Positions 1-15,597 of a DNA stretch of 64,000 nucleotides are shown one piece after another. Where the stretch lies: contig OZ231127.1 of NCBI GenBank assembly GCA_965153355.1, positions 9,176,001-9,240,000 of the forward strand. The letters are read 5' to 3'. The position numbers were made by a program, and so were the translations under genes. The stretch is from Flaccisagitta enflata (lineage: Eukaryota; Chaetognatha; Sagittoidea; Aphragmophora). The notes beneath the pieces are model-generated. The model did not search any database. It saw only the letters and a program-made list of their open reading frames with translations, and was not told where the DNA came from. Position 1 is the first letter of the stretch. Each line of letters begins with the position of its first letter.

Positions 1-41
1 TAAAATTTTGATACTTTTGCGTGAATAAATAGAAATGTGTT

Positions 42-82
42 TCCATGGCAACATGGCATGGCAACATGGCATGGCAACAAAG
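42..82. repeat. Short tandem repeat, ATGGCATGGCAAC-like
   Basis: About three copies of a 13-14 bp unit lie in tandem. The rest of 1-365 shows no convincing gene. Confidence 0.7.
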
Positions 83-363
83 CATCCTTTCATTAGTCTA
101 TATTCCAAATATCAGCCTCTTAAGTATACTTGTCCTCCTGTAATCACCTCCCCTGTATTACCAAGTCTAGACGACATCTACTGTACCTGCACCCCTCCCC
201 TGCAATGATTAAACTACATGTTATTCACCCACTTTTTTTAACTGTTATGTGAATGAAAGCATTTAACTAGTGAGTCGGACACAGTATTGAGTCGGACACA
301 GTATTGAGTCCGACACAGATTGGTGCCTGACGCCCCTACCCATTTTCCTGCCCCACGCCGCTG

Positions 364-365
<2 letters not shown>

Positions 366-451
<86 letters not shown>

Positions 452-464
452 CTCTCTCTCTCTC
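366..464. repeat. (CA)n followed by (CT)n microsatellite
   Basis: About 40 CA dinucleotides run directly into a CT tract. The open frames over it are low-complexity Cys/Val or His/Thr strings and are not genes. From here to 1535 I see only AT-rich sequence without a supported gene. Confidence 0.95.
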
Positions 465-1535
465 CAAAACCCGAAGCATGAGAATTCATATTTTAATTTG
501 AAATCCAACTACGATCTGGAAGCAAACATTTATTCTAAAGAATCGATTCTATTGTATTCATGGAACCATCGCATGTTTTAAGTCACCGCGTTTTTTCGCG
601 TCAAGAGAAAAATTTTCTGAAACCAGATTTGGAATCCTCAGACATTCTACTACAAGGCTATGTTGACTCCTTCAATTTACCAAGCCATTTGGAGACTCAC
701 AAAATGATTTTCTGGGTACTCCTCCTTTTTCTGAGTTTTTCATTGAATTAAACAAAAAAAAAATTGTGATACTGGTCATTCTGGTCAATGTTGAAGTTGA
801 TTTTAAGCGTATATTTGTAAAATATACAATTTTTATACAATGACTAGGCTTCAAATCGCGGTTTGCAAATTCTGACACTTTTTTTTGCTATGAAATCACC
901 GTGGTGCCTCGCTTGATATTTCCCTACATTTTGTCACTTTTTCTTTTGCATCGATGGTACTATCAAATCTCATTTGCATTCAGCGGAGACACTACTTATT
1001 TGAGTTGATTGGTTCATTCGAACTTATGAAAACTAAGACACTGTCGTTATCGACGGCGATAGAGCCTTAATTGGTTTCACACATTTCATTTTATAAAAAT
1101 GATCTCTCAACAAGGATTTCAGAGCTTTGATCGTAATTTTTTTCTAAACCAGGCTCTTTTACATAGCTGTAAGATTTGAACTTGTAAAATACCTCTTCAA
1201 TCGTCATGTGCCTTGTTAGGCTTTGCCCTCCGGGGTCTTAATTCTCCTATACATACTTCCCCATTTCTTGAGGGCTTCACTTAAAGCCCGAATGTGCATG
1301 AGAGTAATGTAGCATGGGACTGCGACCATGCTTTGCTCATCAGAACCAAGTGGAGTTGAGGATAGTTATGACATTGGGCGAAGATGTCGGCGAAATTCAT
1401 GACAAACCTACGTTGTCAGATGTTATGAGAGCGCAGGCAGCGCACACCAATTTCTTTTACCTATCAAATCGTCGTTTGATATTGTGACGACGCCAATATT
1501 ATGGCTGATAAAAGAGATAATTGTTTCTGGACATA

Positions 1536-2407
1536 CAGGGTGTTTCACGCGTTTTGAGGTATTCTAATTGGACATATCTCAACTTCTAGTTTTAGAAAAT
1601 CTTTTCAACTTCTGAAAAAAGATCCAAAAAGCTCTTGAACTGCAGATTTTACATGTTAAATCTCATGATTCTGGGACAATGCCTGAAGCAACAGAGGCAG
1701 TGCACTAGGTAATTGGAAGTTTAAAAAAGTGAAAAACAGGTTGCTCTGCCCTCTGGGCTGCTCTGGGATGCTCTGGGATGCGCTGGGCTGCTCTTGCATG
1801 CTCGGGGTCACTTGAGGTTGCCTGGTGTGTCCTGGATTTAATCAAGTTTGCATGGAGTTGTTTTGGGTTACTTGAGGTTGCTTAAAGTTGATGTTATTGT
1901 TTTTCATATTGTTTGTATGTAGTGTTGTACTATTGCTGTCACTTACAATTACCTTTAGAAATAAGATTGACCCCAGTCAATCCTGAAGCGACCCCAAGTA
2001 ACCCCACACAAATCTAAGAAAATCCAAACTAACTCAAAGGCAACTCTGAACAACCCTCGGGGTTTAGTCTTACCTCAGGTGCTTTCTGGGCTTTTTTGTA
2101 GCTATTATGCTTTAGTTCCTTTTAAGAAGAGGCTAATCTCAGCTTAGTGTCTCAAATTGTGTACAAATATCTGATGAATTATTCACAATCTTTGAAAAAC
2201 AATGATGCAAAAATAACACATAGTCTGAAATCACTTATTTACTTCAAATTCATGTGGTTACTTCAGGAATTGTTCCAGTTTTATGAGATTATTCATGCAA
2301 AATCAGTAGTACAAGACCTTTTCGGATTTTTTTTCAGAAGTTGAAAAAGGTTTTAACAAGCTGAGATATGTCGTTTTAGAATACCTCAAAATGCGTGAAA
2401 CACCCTG
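1536..2407. mobile_element. Non-autonomous DNA transposon with about 90-bp terminal inverted repeats
   Basis: The left end reads CAGGGTGTTTCACGCGTTTT and the right end is its near-perfect reverse complement. Similarity continues for roughly 90 bp inward on each side. Both ends abut a TA dinucleotide (1534-1535 and 2408-2409), which fits a TA target-site duplication of the Tc1/mariner type. The interior has no transposase frame, so this is a MITE or internally deleted copy. Confidence 0.8.
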
Positions 2408-2747
2408 TATTTTAGAGTTTGCCAACAGGAATAAGGGTGTACATGTGTGTTTTTTCGCTGTCAAATAAGAATCTTTAATCCTCATGCATGAGAGTCAAGA
2501 CCGAATTCGCTGTCATGCGTGCTATGCAGGAAACAAAACAGTATTCATCATGAATTGGAAGGCCAACAAAGAGAGCCAAAAGATCAAGCTAAATTGTCCT
2601 TTAAGAATTTTTTTTTGAGTGCAATTAAGCAGAGTTAGCCCTACCTTGAGAGCGATGAACCCAGTCAAGGCATTTTGATCTACGAAGGGAATCCATGTTT
2701 CCAGTCGTTGAAGTGTCGATCCGAGAGAATTTGAGATTGAAAGCAGA

Positions 2748-2842
2748 TCAGAACCACGAACGAAAAATCCACACAACACCAAAGACGTCAAATGGCGAAG
2801 ACCTAGTCAAGTGTGGGTTGAAAATTCAGCGTCTTTCCACCC

Positions 2843-2906
<64 letters not shown>

Positions 2907-2999
2907 GTCTGTGTGACTATTTGTCTGATCGATTTCAGGCCAGAACCACGAACGAAAAGTCCACACAACACAAAAGACGTCAAATGGCGGAGACCTCGC
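2748..2999. repeat. Direct repeat of about 58 bp flanking a (CTGT)n tract
   Basis: The segment beginning CAGAACCACGAACGAAAA occurs at about 2749-2806 and again at about 2942-2999, followed by CAAATGGCG. A CTGT array lies between the copies. This looks like a duplicated block that carried the microsatellite boundary. Confidence 0.75.
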
Positions 3000-3088
3000 T
3001 TTGAAGGTTTATTCAGCGTCTTTTTTGTTTGTTTGTTTTTTTTTTCGTCTATCTGTCTACTGGTCTATCTTATCACTATCTATCTATC

Positions 3089-3119
<31 letters not shown>

Positions 3120-3126
3120 CTGTCTT

Positions 3127-3188
<62 letters not shown>

Positions 3189-3198
3189 CACATATCTT

Positions 3199-3256
<58 letters not shown>

Positions 3257-3383
3257 AATCTATCTTTCAACATGGCTCTCTATCGATCTATTAATCTAAC
3301 TATTTGTCCTACTGTCTGTCTGTCTGTCTGTCTGTCTGTCCTTTTTATGACCATCGCTTACTCTCACTGATCACTCTCACTGA

Positions 3384-3470
<87 letters not shown>
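2840..3470. repeat. Compound microsatellite cluster: (CTGT)n, (TATC)n, (CTGT)n, (CT)n
   Basis: Pure tetranucleotide CTGT runs from about 2840 to 2904, TATC from about 3075 to 3270, CTGT again at 3313-3341, and CT from about 3386 to 3458. The long open frames here (Ser/Leu/Tyr/Ile strings) come from the repeats. Confidence 0.95.
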
Positions 3471-3472
<2 letters not shown>

Positions 3473-3689
3473 TTTCACTTGTGGACAGTCAACCCTGGCA
3501 GAGGCTTTTTAATTGCCCGACCATCGGTCCATTGGTTGGTCTGTCGGTCCGACAGCATGAGTCCATAAGTGGGAACACAAGCATTTCAGATGCATTTTGT
3601 ATGTGTGAGGGGCATGGGACGTGGATGCCCTTGGCCACCCGTCCGCAATGATATTGTGACCCCGCGTCACTGTTTTTTCATTTTGACGA

Positions 3690-7442
<3,753 letters not shown>

Positions 7443-7504
7443 CTACATTTTGATTTGGATAAATTTTTAGTTTAAACTAAAAACATGACCCTAATTTTGG
7501 TTGC

Positions 7505-7915
7505 CATAGATTCAAAGTCTATTCGCCTATTGTTGATCGCTTGTCACCTGTTGCTGACCTATTTTCACCTGTTGTTGACCTATGATAGCCCTATTGTCAC
7601 CTATTGTTAACTTATTGTCACCCATTGCTGCACTATTGTTGACCTATTGTTGACCTATTGTCACGTGTTAACGACCTATTGATGACCTAGTATTGACCTA
7701 TTGTCACCTACTGTTGACCTAATATCACCTATTGCTGACCCATTGGTGACCTATTGTCACCTGTTGTTGATCTATTGTCACCTATTGTTGAACTATTGTT
7801 GACCTTTTGTTGACCTAATACCACCAATTACCAGTTGTAGACCTATTGTCACCTTTTGCTGACCCATTGGAGACCTATTGTCACCTATTGTTGACCTATT
7901 GTCACCTATTGTTGA
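7505..7915. repeat. Degenerate minisatellite of GACCTATTGTCACCTATTGTT type
   Basis: Irregular alternation of the two short words GACCTATTGT and CACCTATTGTT over about 400 bp, with point variants. It has no coding meaning. Confidence 0.85.
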
Positions 7916-9600
7916 CGGGTCTTCCGCGACCGTTTCTGCTTCTTCCATTAATCACAAATTCGTTTTTGACGCCGTAAATTTGACGACGTTGTTCAACTTC
8001 CCGCGACCACAATTTGTTTACCTACGTGGGAGCAGACTTCTTGATTCTTCTTTTCAGCCGAGAAGCAAAATTCTTTCCTACAATGCTGCCAGCCAGAAAA
8101 GTAAAGCCCGATCCCACTCCCCAATCAAATGATTCAAATCTTAAGGAGCATGATGCCTACCAAGCTTACCACGCTCAAATAGTCATTAGGCAGTGAGCAT
8201 GTTTACATCCGATCACGAATCCAGTAAATACCTGCTTTTTCCATCCAACAGGTAAAATGCCGTGATTACGTCGCAAAAAGTCACGACGATATTTTTTTTT
8301 TTTTTTTCTGTATGAGTTCATGTCCATTCAATTGATTAAGATTTTTTGATATGAAAAGGAAGAAGAATGGCATGTGTTAATATCATGGAATTAGTATCAA
8401 TGTTTTTTTTTTTCTTGAGAGTCAAATTTCTATAAACTAATGACAATAGATAGGATTCTAGGATCGGTTTTTTTAAAGAAAGGTGTGCCATAGTAGGGAT
8501 CAGATTTTTTAGGTTGTGTTAAGGTAAAAGTTTTATATTAACCATGTGTTCCTGACTGCTGAGCTCCCATTGGAATGTGTGGCAACCCTCCGCAAAAGAG
8601 TCCCAGTGAGGTCGAATGCTATCTGATGTGTGTGTGCTTATTTTTACTCCTTCTCTCTTGTGTTGGAGACGCACTTTGCACCAAAAGAAAAAATTATGTT
8701 ATTATGCGTATGACGGCGAGCAATTGATGTCAACATTTAGTGTTTCACCCCATTTTTCAACCATAATTAAATAATTATGATGCAACAAATACCCCCATGA
8801 GACAAATTGTCTCCAGAAATACTCCGTGTGTATGTCTCCGCCATACGCTGACCTCAAATGAACCTTAAAATCAGCAATTCATATGAGAAAATAAGGGTTT
8901 TCAATGAAACTGTGCCCACATTTCCCATCTCATTGCTGCCGTCAAAATTATAAGACACACAAATGCAAAGAAATTTTGCATTTCCAAGAACATAGCCCTC
9001 TCTTTAATCAATTTCAGAAGGGGGCTATGTTTTTCATTTTTGCGCCTTTTCATTTTCCACGCAAAGTTATAATTTTGACAAGCCTTCTATCAGTGAACAA
9101 ATATCGAATTTTGAACATTTTCAAATGAAAATAATTAGTTGACGATATCTCTAAAGAAACATTGTTTTTAGCGGATTGTTCATCAGTGCAAATCTGATGC
9201 GGATTGCTACGTGAAACGCAGAACGACGTTGACAACTAACTATTGTTCATGAGAATTCCTCCCTCTCTTTTACAATTAATTGAGATTTAGTTCAATATAT
9301 GATTCCCGTACAAATTGACTGTATATCAAATCAACGACCTCGCAATGGAGCGGTAATCTTAAAACTGCAATATGCAAATTAACCTAAAGCGGGCCTCAAT
9401 TGCTGTTCTTCAACCATCATTTCTCCCTTTATAACGTGTTCGTCATCGTCTTCGTCTTCGTCTTGTTCCCCTTCTTCCCCTTCTCCTACTTCTTCTCCTT
9501 CTTCTTCCGGGACCTGCGATTATCTTTCTTACCCTGCCGACAAGCGGCGCTGCTCGCTGACCCAAAATCAAGAGGCCTGGGTGGGAGTTTCTCTATCATT
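7916..9600. other. No gene supported
   Basis: AT-rich unique-looking sequence with short poly-T tracts. Frames of 60-85 codons on either strand lack splice or composition support. Confidence 0.5.
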
Positions 9601-9627
9601 GATCTGGTATTGTTGTGGCGTAGCGAC

Positions 9628-10185
<558 letters not shown>

Positions 10186-10220
10186 TTGTTTTCGTTGTTG
10201 TTACTGTCGATTCGTTGAGA

Positions 10221-10403
10221 CTAATTAATGGTGGAAAGCAAGACTTCAAATATGGGAACACATACATATATTTTGGGCATTTTGGCATACTCATAATTCT
10301 ATGAATTATGAGTATGCCAAAATGCTCGAAAATTCAGACTTTCTACTATGAAATATATGTATGTGTTCCCATATTTGAAGTCTTGCTTTCCACCATTAAT
10401 TCG
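10221..10403. mobile_element. Foldback (hairpin) MITE
   Basis: The sequence is almost completely self-complementary. The left arm starts ATTAATGGTGGAAAGCAAG and the right arm ends CTTGCTTTCCACCATTAAT. An inner stem of about 25 bp (ATAATTC / GAATTAT) closes at about 10300-10305. The size is about 180 bp with no ORF. Confidence 0.9.
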
Positions 10404-10472
10404 TCACAATACATATATGATGTCTTCGCTTAAAGAATTGAGACTAATAATGATGATAATGAAAACTAAAAC

Positions 10473-10730
10473 CTGAGCTGCTTTTCCAAGACCACCATGT
10501 GGGAGATGGCTAAAGATCTTTTGCAACAGAACCCAATTTGTCGCGCAATCGGTTGCAGCCCATGATGCAGCTCTCTCTGCCGCATCCGCTGCTGCATCGT
10601 TAGATTCAGCGGCTGCATCCCCGTCGACGTCCGATTCGGTAATATTGGCGCGTTCGATGTTGTCGATATCGGCGTCAGCATTCGATGAATCATCGATGGC
10701 ATCTGTTTTCGTGTTGGCGACGGGGGCGGG
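10473..10730 (-). CDS. Probable F-box exon (Ala/Asp-rich N-terminal part)
   Basis: A minus-strand open exon ends at 10473 in GCAGCTCAG followed by GTTTTAG, a usable donor. Its translation is Asp/Ala-rich (ESDVDGDAAAESNDAAADA) and then contains NWVLLQKIFSHLPHGGLGKA. That matches the F-box pattern in which Leu, IF.LP and AA..C are spaced along the first helices. The exon stops before the Cys-x-x-Trp part, so the domain would continue in the next exon, which I could not find. An upstream boundary near the G/C run at 10725-10745 is likely. Together with the LRR exons downstream on the same strand it may form one FBXL-like gene. This is inference. Confidence 0.45.
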
Positions 10731-10781
10731 GGGGGGGGGGGGGGAGGGGAGTTTAAATTGCAATAATCGCACCCCGTAATC

Positions 10782-10968
10782 TGAGGTGAGATTAAACCCC
10801 GGGGGTTGCTTCGGGTTGAACCCAAAGCTCGGGGTTTGCCTGGGGTTGACAGAAATCCTTCAATTATTCATAATAGACAATTCTGGGGCCAACCCCAAGC
10901 CAACCCCAAGCAACCCCGAGCAATCCCAGGCTCGGGGTTTGCTCGGGTTTGGCTAGGGGTTTAATCTC
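10782..10968. repeat. GGGGTT-rich imperfect inverted repeat
   Basis: TGAGATTAAACCCC at the left is mirrored by GGGGTTTAATCTCA at the right. Repeats of CTCGGGGTTTGC and its complement lie between them. Similar words occur near 1975-2075, so this may be a small dispersed hairpin element. Confidence 0.5.
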
Positions 10969-11099
10969 ATGTTTTTGTGTTATAGAATACGAGGTGAGTC
11001 GTTGGTTGGTGAATGGCAGCGTCCATTTATCGCTTTATTGCTCTTTTGTCCTCCGTCATTTTCAGATGGCGCTCTGACTGGATGACTGTTCGTCTGTTG

Positions 11100-11212
11100 T
11101 CTCTGTCTTTCTGCCCATCTCTCTGTCTGCTTCTCTCTATCTCTTTCTCTTTCTCTCTCTTTCTCTCTCTCTTTCTCTCTCTTTCTCTCTCTCTCTCTCT
11201 ATCTCTCTCTAA
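11100..11212. repeat. CT-rich imperfect microsatellite
   Basis: Imperfect TCTCT/TTCTC array with no supported gene around it. Confidence 0.85.
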
Positions 11213-11359
11213 CCGGAGAGGTAATTATCTGATTTTGACATCTAGAAAAAAAATTCTTTTTTTGGGAAGGTTTCTTCGCTTTCGTCCTGATTTAAAGAAA
11301 AGCCTAATGCTCACTTGTTCCCTGTCCAGGTTGTAGCAGTTTTAAACAAACAAGTAACG

Positions 11360-11551
11360 CGGGGTCACAATATCGACGCGGACGGTCAGGCAGGGGCGTG
11401 CAACCCTCCATCCACACTCTCTCCCACCCTACTCACACTCACACACAGACAGTCACAACAACATGTTTTCTTACTGTTCAACTAAAGCATCACGGTCCAA
11501 TAGACCGACGGACGGACGTACAAAGCCTCTTATAGAGTTGCGTGACCCCCC
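11360..11551 (-). mobile_element. Hairpin-capped dispersed element, reverse copy
   Basis: Starts GGTCACAATATCGACGCGGACGG and ends TCTTATAGAGTTGCGTGACC. It matches the plus-oriented copy at 57207-57410 in inverse orientation. The terminal hairpin is partly degraded here. Confidence 0.7.
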
Positions 11552-11585
11552 TCTGGATAGCCCTCCAAAGAAAAACCAAAAAAAA

Positions 11586-13120
11586 ACCATTCTGGGGACC
11601 CTAAGAACTATCATCTAGGATGTCTTGGCTACACAAAACAACATCAGAATAAATCATTAGAAGGCAAAATTTGGGAAAAAGTCACTTTTTATACAAAAAT
11701 CAAGCATTTTTTGCCATATTTGGCACTTTCATGGTTCATACAGCTTCCAAAACTTTAGAATATATCTAACAGGTCGCCCAAGGGCAATATGTGGTCAGCA
11801 ATACCCGTTGCCCTGCTTAGTGTGTTTGTGACTGTAGGTGATGGTTAGCAGGGCAGCGGCCCCAAAGGGGACGATGTCCTGTAGAACACAGGGGGACTTT
11901 CATTCGTTCGTTTGTTTGTTGAAGCTGGGATTTGAGCCTCAAGGCTGAGATTTAAGCCTTGAGACTGGGATTTAAGCATTGAGGCAGGGATTAAAGCCTC
12001 AAGGATAGGACTCCAGCCTCAACGCTGAGATTTGAGACTCGAGGCTGGAATTGAGCCTCGAGGCTGGGATTTAAGCCTCAAGGCTGGGATTTTAGCCTCA
12101 AGGCTGGGATTTTAGCCTCAAGGCTGGAATTTGAGCCTCAAGGCCGGGATTTGAGCCTCAAGGCTGGGATTTGAGCCTTGAGGCTGGGATTTTAGCCTCG
12201 GGGCTGATATTTCAGCCTCAAGGCTGGAATTTGAGCCTCAAGGCTGGGATTTAAGCCTTGAGAATGGGATTTGAGCGGGGAGGCTAGGATTTGAGCCTAG
12301 AGGCTGGGATTTGAGCCCCGAGGCTGGGGGGGGACAAAAATGTGTGTGTGTGAAATTCATATGGTTTTACCATTTTAAGTAAGTTTGAAGAAATACTTAA
12401 CTCTCAAAAGAAAAAGAAATAACTTAAAAACAGTAAATTTAAACTTTTTTTAGTATTTTCATGCTGAAATATTATCAATCCTTCAAAACTATTTCATGTA
12501 AGTAAAATGTATATATTACATACAGTAAAGTGCATAAACATACATTTCACTATTACATATATTCTTATATATATGTCAATATTCTGTATTTTTAAACATA
12601 TTTGAAATCACATAAAATCTTTAAAATACTAAAAAAGTCTTATTTCATTAGTTTTTTTTTCATTTTTAAATTTTTCAGTGATATCTCTTTTAAACACTTT
12701 ACCCTTCTGCAGAGCCAAAAAAAATTCTTATTTTTACTTTTGGGGCCATGCAGAGAGGGGTGTATGGATGACCAACATGGTAGCAAAAGAATACTGAAAA
12801 AAACTCAATTTTCTGGATTAAAATGATTTTTTTTTTGCTCTAATCTTTGGAATATCCATCCAAACTAGCTTGAACAGGTAAAACCAGTTACACATTAGCT
12901 ATTCTTACACTCTTTAGATATTTTCTATAGTTTTGGAAGCTGTATGAACCGTGAAAGTGCCAAATATGGCAAAAAAATACTAGATTTTTGCATAGAAAGT
13001 GACTTTTTCTTAAATTTTGCCTTTAAATGATTTAGTTTGATGTTGTTTTGTATAGCCAAGACATTCTAGATGATAATTTTTGGGGTCCCCAGAATGGTTT
13101 TTTTGGTTTTTCTTTGGGGG
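11586..13120. mobile_element. Inverted-repeat element with arms of about 190 bp and nested insertions
   Basis: The left arm at about 11586-11770 (ACCATTCTGGGGACCC, then ATATTTGGCACTTTCATGG) is mirrored at about 12899-13110 (AGTGCCAAATATGGC, then GGGTCCCCAGAATGG). A GCCCTGCTTA/CAAAGGGG module and its minisatellite sit between the arms. No transposase ORF was seen. Confidence 0.75.
11766..12335. repeat. Dispersed module with internal 20-bp minisatellite
   Basis: Begins AACAGGTCGCCCAAGGGCAA, contains GGCAGCGGCCCCAAAGGGGA, and carries about 19 copies of a unit near GGCTGGGATTTGAGCCTCAA from 11930 to 12325. Copies of the same flanking words are found at 14838, 17385, 45735 and 52560. Confidence 0.8.
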
Positions 13121-13500
13121 GCAAAATAGGGGTTCAGAAGGAGCAAAAATGAAAGTTATGTATCCAGTCAAAACTCCAGTTGCATATGGTAAAATGGTGT
13201 ATTAGGATACTCAAAAAACAAAAATCTATGCAAAATCTGGGTTGCACATGTGCAAAACGATGATTTCTCAGATTGTATGAGGGTGGTAAGGAATCATCAT
13301 TTTTTCTACCTTAATTTCTTCGTTTTATTGATGCTAGACCGGTTTCATCAATAAAAAATGTCACAGACATACTATTTTACTAAAAGAATAGTCAAGCCTT
13401 TGTCTCCAGCTCTGTTCTGATGATTTTGACCGATTTGTTTCATGAAGATCAAGAAATGATTGAAGGAAAATGAAGATTTTCATTGCTCCTATCTCATCAT
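12336..13500. other. No gene seen
   Basis: AT-rich sequence; 12899-13110 is the right arm of the inverted-repeat element. No coding support. Confidence 0.5.
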
Positions 13501-13519
13501 CTTTTTGTTTTTTTCCTTC

Positions 13520-13520
<1 letters not shown>

Positions 13521-13551
<31 letters not shown>

Positions 13552-13715
13552 CTTCTTCTTCTTCTTCTTCTTCTTCTTCTTCTTCTTCTTCTTCTTCTTC
13601 TTCTTCTTCTTCTTCTTCTTCTTCATCTTCTTCTACTTCATCATCTTCATTTTCTTCATCCTCATCTTCTTCATCCTCTTCTTCTTCATCTTCTTCTTTT
13701 TCATATTCTGTTTAA
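13521..13715. repeat. (TTC)n microsatellite
   Basis: About 60 TTC triplets followed by a degenerate TTCATC tail. Confidence 0.95.
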
Positions 13716-13916
13716 CAACTTCTTCTTTTTAGATGCATTTGTCAGGAACGCATCTATAAGAGGGTCACAGACATACTATTTTACTAAAAGAATACTCAAC
13801 CCTTTGTCTCCAGCTCTGTTCTAATGATTTTGACCGATTTGTTTCATGAAGATCGAGAAAAGATTAAAGGAAAATGAAAAATTTTCATTACTCCTATCTC
13901 ATCATCTTCTCGGTTT

Positions 13917-14066
13917 TTAGTGGCGGACACGCGACTCTACACCTTGCCATGTCGGTCGGTAGGTCGGTTGGTCCGTCCGTCCGTCACATTTTTGAATTCC
14001 GACGGTTTTTGCGTGACTTCTCCTGCCCAACCGTCCGCGTCTGGATTGCCGTGTATCCGGCCTTGT
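13917..14066 (+). mobile_element. Hairpin-capped dispersed element
   Basis: Begins TTTTAGTGGCGGACACGCGA (the stem is slightly mismatched), has GTCGGTCGGTAGGTCGG inside, and ends CCGTGTATCCGGCCTTGTT. Confidence 0.8.
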
Positions 14067-14076
14067 TTTTCCTTCT

Positions 14077-14235
14077 TCTTCTTCTTCTTCTTCTTCTTCT
14101 TCTTCTTCTTCTTCTTCTTCTTCTTCTTCTTCTTCTTCTTCTTCTTCTTCTTCTTCTTCTACTTCTTCTTCTCCATCATCTTCATCTTCTTCATCCTCAT
14201 CTTCTTCATCCTCTCCTTCTTCATCTTCTTCTTTT
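14077..14235. repeat. (TTC)n microsatellite
   Basis: TTC tract with a degenerate tail almost identical to the one at 13620-13715. The flanks and the hairpin element are duplicated too, so this is a segmental duplication of about 300 bp. Confidence 0.95.
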
Positions 14236-14390
14236 TAGTCGCGGACACGCGACTCTACACCTTGCCGTGTCGGTCGGTATGTCGGTAGGTCCGTCGGTCG
14301 GTCCGTCACATTTTTGAATTCCGAGCAGTTTTCGCATTACTGTTCCTGCCCAACCGTCCGCGACTGGATTGCCGTGTATCCGGCCTTGTT
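14233..14390 (+). mobile_element. Hairpin-capped dispersed element, full copy
   Basis: The clearest copy. It runs TTTTTAGTCGCGGACACGCG, ACTCTACACC, a GTCGGTCGGT tract, then CCGTGTATCCGGCCTTGTT. The stem AGTCGCG pairs with CGCGACT around a four-base loop. Confidence 0.85.
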
Positions 14391-14837
14391 CATATTCTGT
14401 TCAACAACTTCTTCTTTTTAGATGCATTCGTCAGGAACACCTCTGTAAAAGGGTCTGTCTGTCGGTCCATCTGTCAGTTCGTTTGTTGGTCTGTCTGTGT
14501 GTATATTACGCTTCCTTAAAAATCGCTGTTTTCGGCACTTTCAAACGCGGCAATGTTACGTATCAACCGAACACTCTTTGGGATGCTCTGAGGTCTTTTA
14601 TCTGTCTGTCTGTCCATCTATCTGTCCCTTCGTATATCTGACATGTCTAGCGCCAAAGACAAGACACGCAGAGACATGGTCAGGACACAAATTTTCCCGC
14701 TCAGGCTTATTATTCTCATTTGCCTTCACTCCTCTCCCTCCCCTTTCTTCTTTTCCTTCCTTCCACCCCCTCCTCCTCATTCCGTTGGTTTTATTTTATC
14801 ATTTTCTTCTACTTCTTCATCTTCTCCTTCTGCCTCT

Positions 14838-15310
14838 CTTTTTTTGGGCAGCGGCTCAAAGGGGCCGATGACCAATTATTCAACACAGGGTAATTTTTTT
14901 GTTTTGTTTTCTGTCAAATGTCCCATTTCTCCAAGGCTCATAATCAAGCCTTAAAGTAGACTTCAAATCAGCCTTTCCAGGCCTCGATATAGCCTCCCCA
15001 GGCCCTAAATCAGCCTCAAATCAGTCATACAAGCCTGAAGTCAGCTTTTCCAGGCCTCAAATCAGCCCAATCATGCGTCAAATCAGTCTTCTAAGGTCAG
15101 ATTGGCCCTCTCAACTCTTGAATTGATCCTCCTAGGCCTCAAATCACTAATTGAATCTCTAATCACCCTAATAAAGCCTCAAATTACCCTTTCCAGGCCT
15201 CATATCACTCCAATCAAGCCGGAAGTCCAACCTCCTCAAAGCAACCTTGTATGGAATCATAGGTCAAAGGATCCTCCTGCGCCGCTGCCTCATTTACCCA
15301 ATTGATTAAT
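14838..15310. repeat. GCAGCGGC/AAAGGGG module with CCTCAAATCAGCC minisatellite
   Basis: The module word GGCAGCGGCTCAAAGGGGCC is followed by about 15 degenerate units of about 20 bp containing GGCCTCAAATCA. It belongs to the same family as the modules at 11766 and 17385. Confidence 0.7.
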
Positions 15311-15379
15311 GATTATTTTGAAAATAAACGGGGCATTGGGAACCGCTGACCATTTGACGCTTTAGCGACCTGTTTCCTT

Positions 15380-15597
15380 TTTTTCATTACCTCTGTTCTC
15401 TTCCTCTTCCATCTCTCCTCCACCTCTTCTTCCTCATCTTCTTCTTCCACTTCTTCTTCCACTTCTTCTTCTTCTTCCACTTCTTCTTCCACTTCTTCTT
15501 CCACTTCTTCTTCCTCTTCCACTTCTTCTTTTTCTTCTTCTTCTTTTTCTTCTTCTTCTTCTTCTTCTTCTTCTTCTTCTTCTTCTTCTTGTTTTTC
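15380..15597. repeat. TTC/TTCCAC microsatellite
   Basis: Degenerate TTCTTCCAC then TTC array. The Glu-rich minus frame over it is a repeat artefact. Confidence 0.9.

Noticed and set aside
7878-8196. Plus-strand frames of 60-84 codons
   Set aside because: They start inside a minisatellite and show no splice signals or recognisable domain. The minus strand over the same area is equally plausible.
13917-14390. tRNA-derived SINE
   Set aside because: The hairpin-capped element has no recognisable A-box/B-box pair or tRNA cloverleaf and no poly-A tail.
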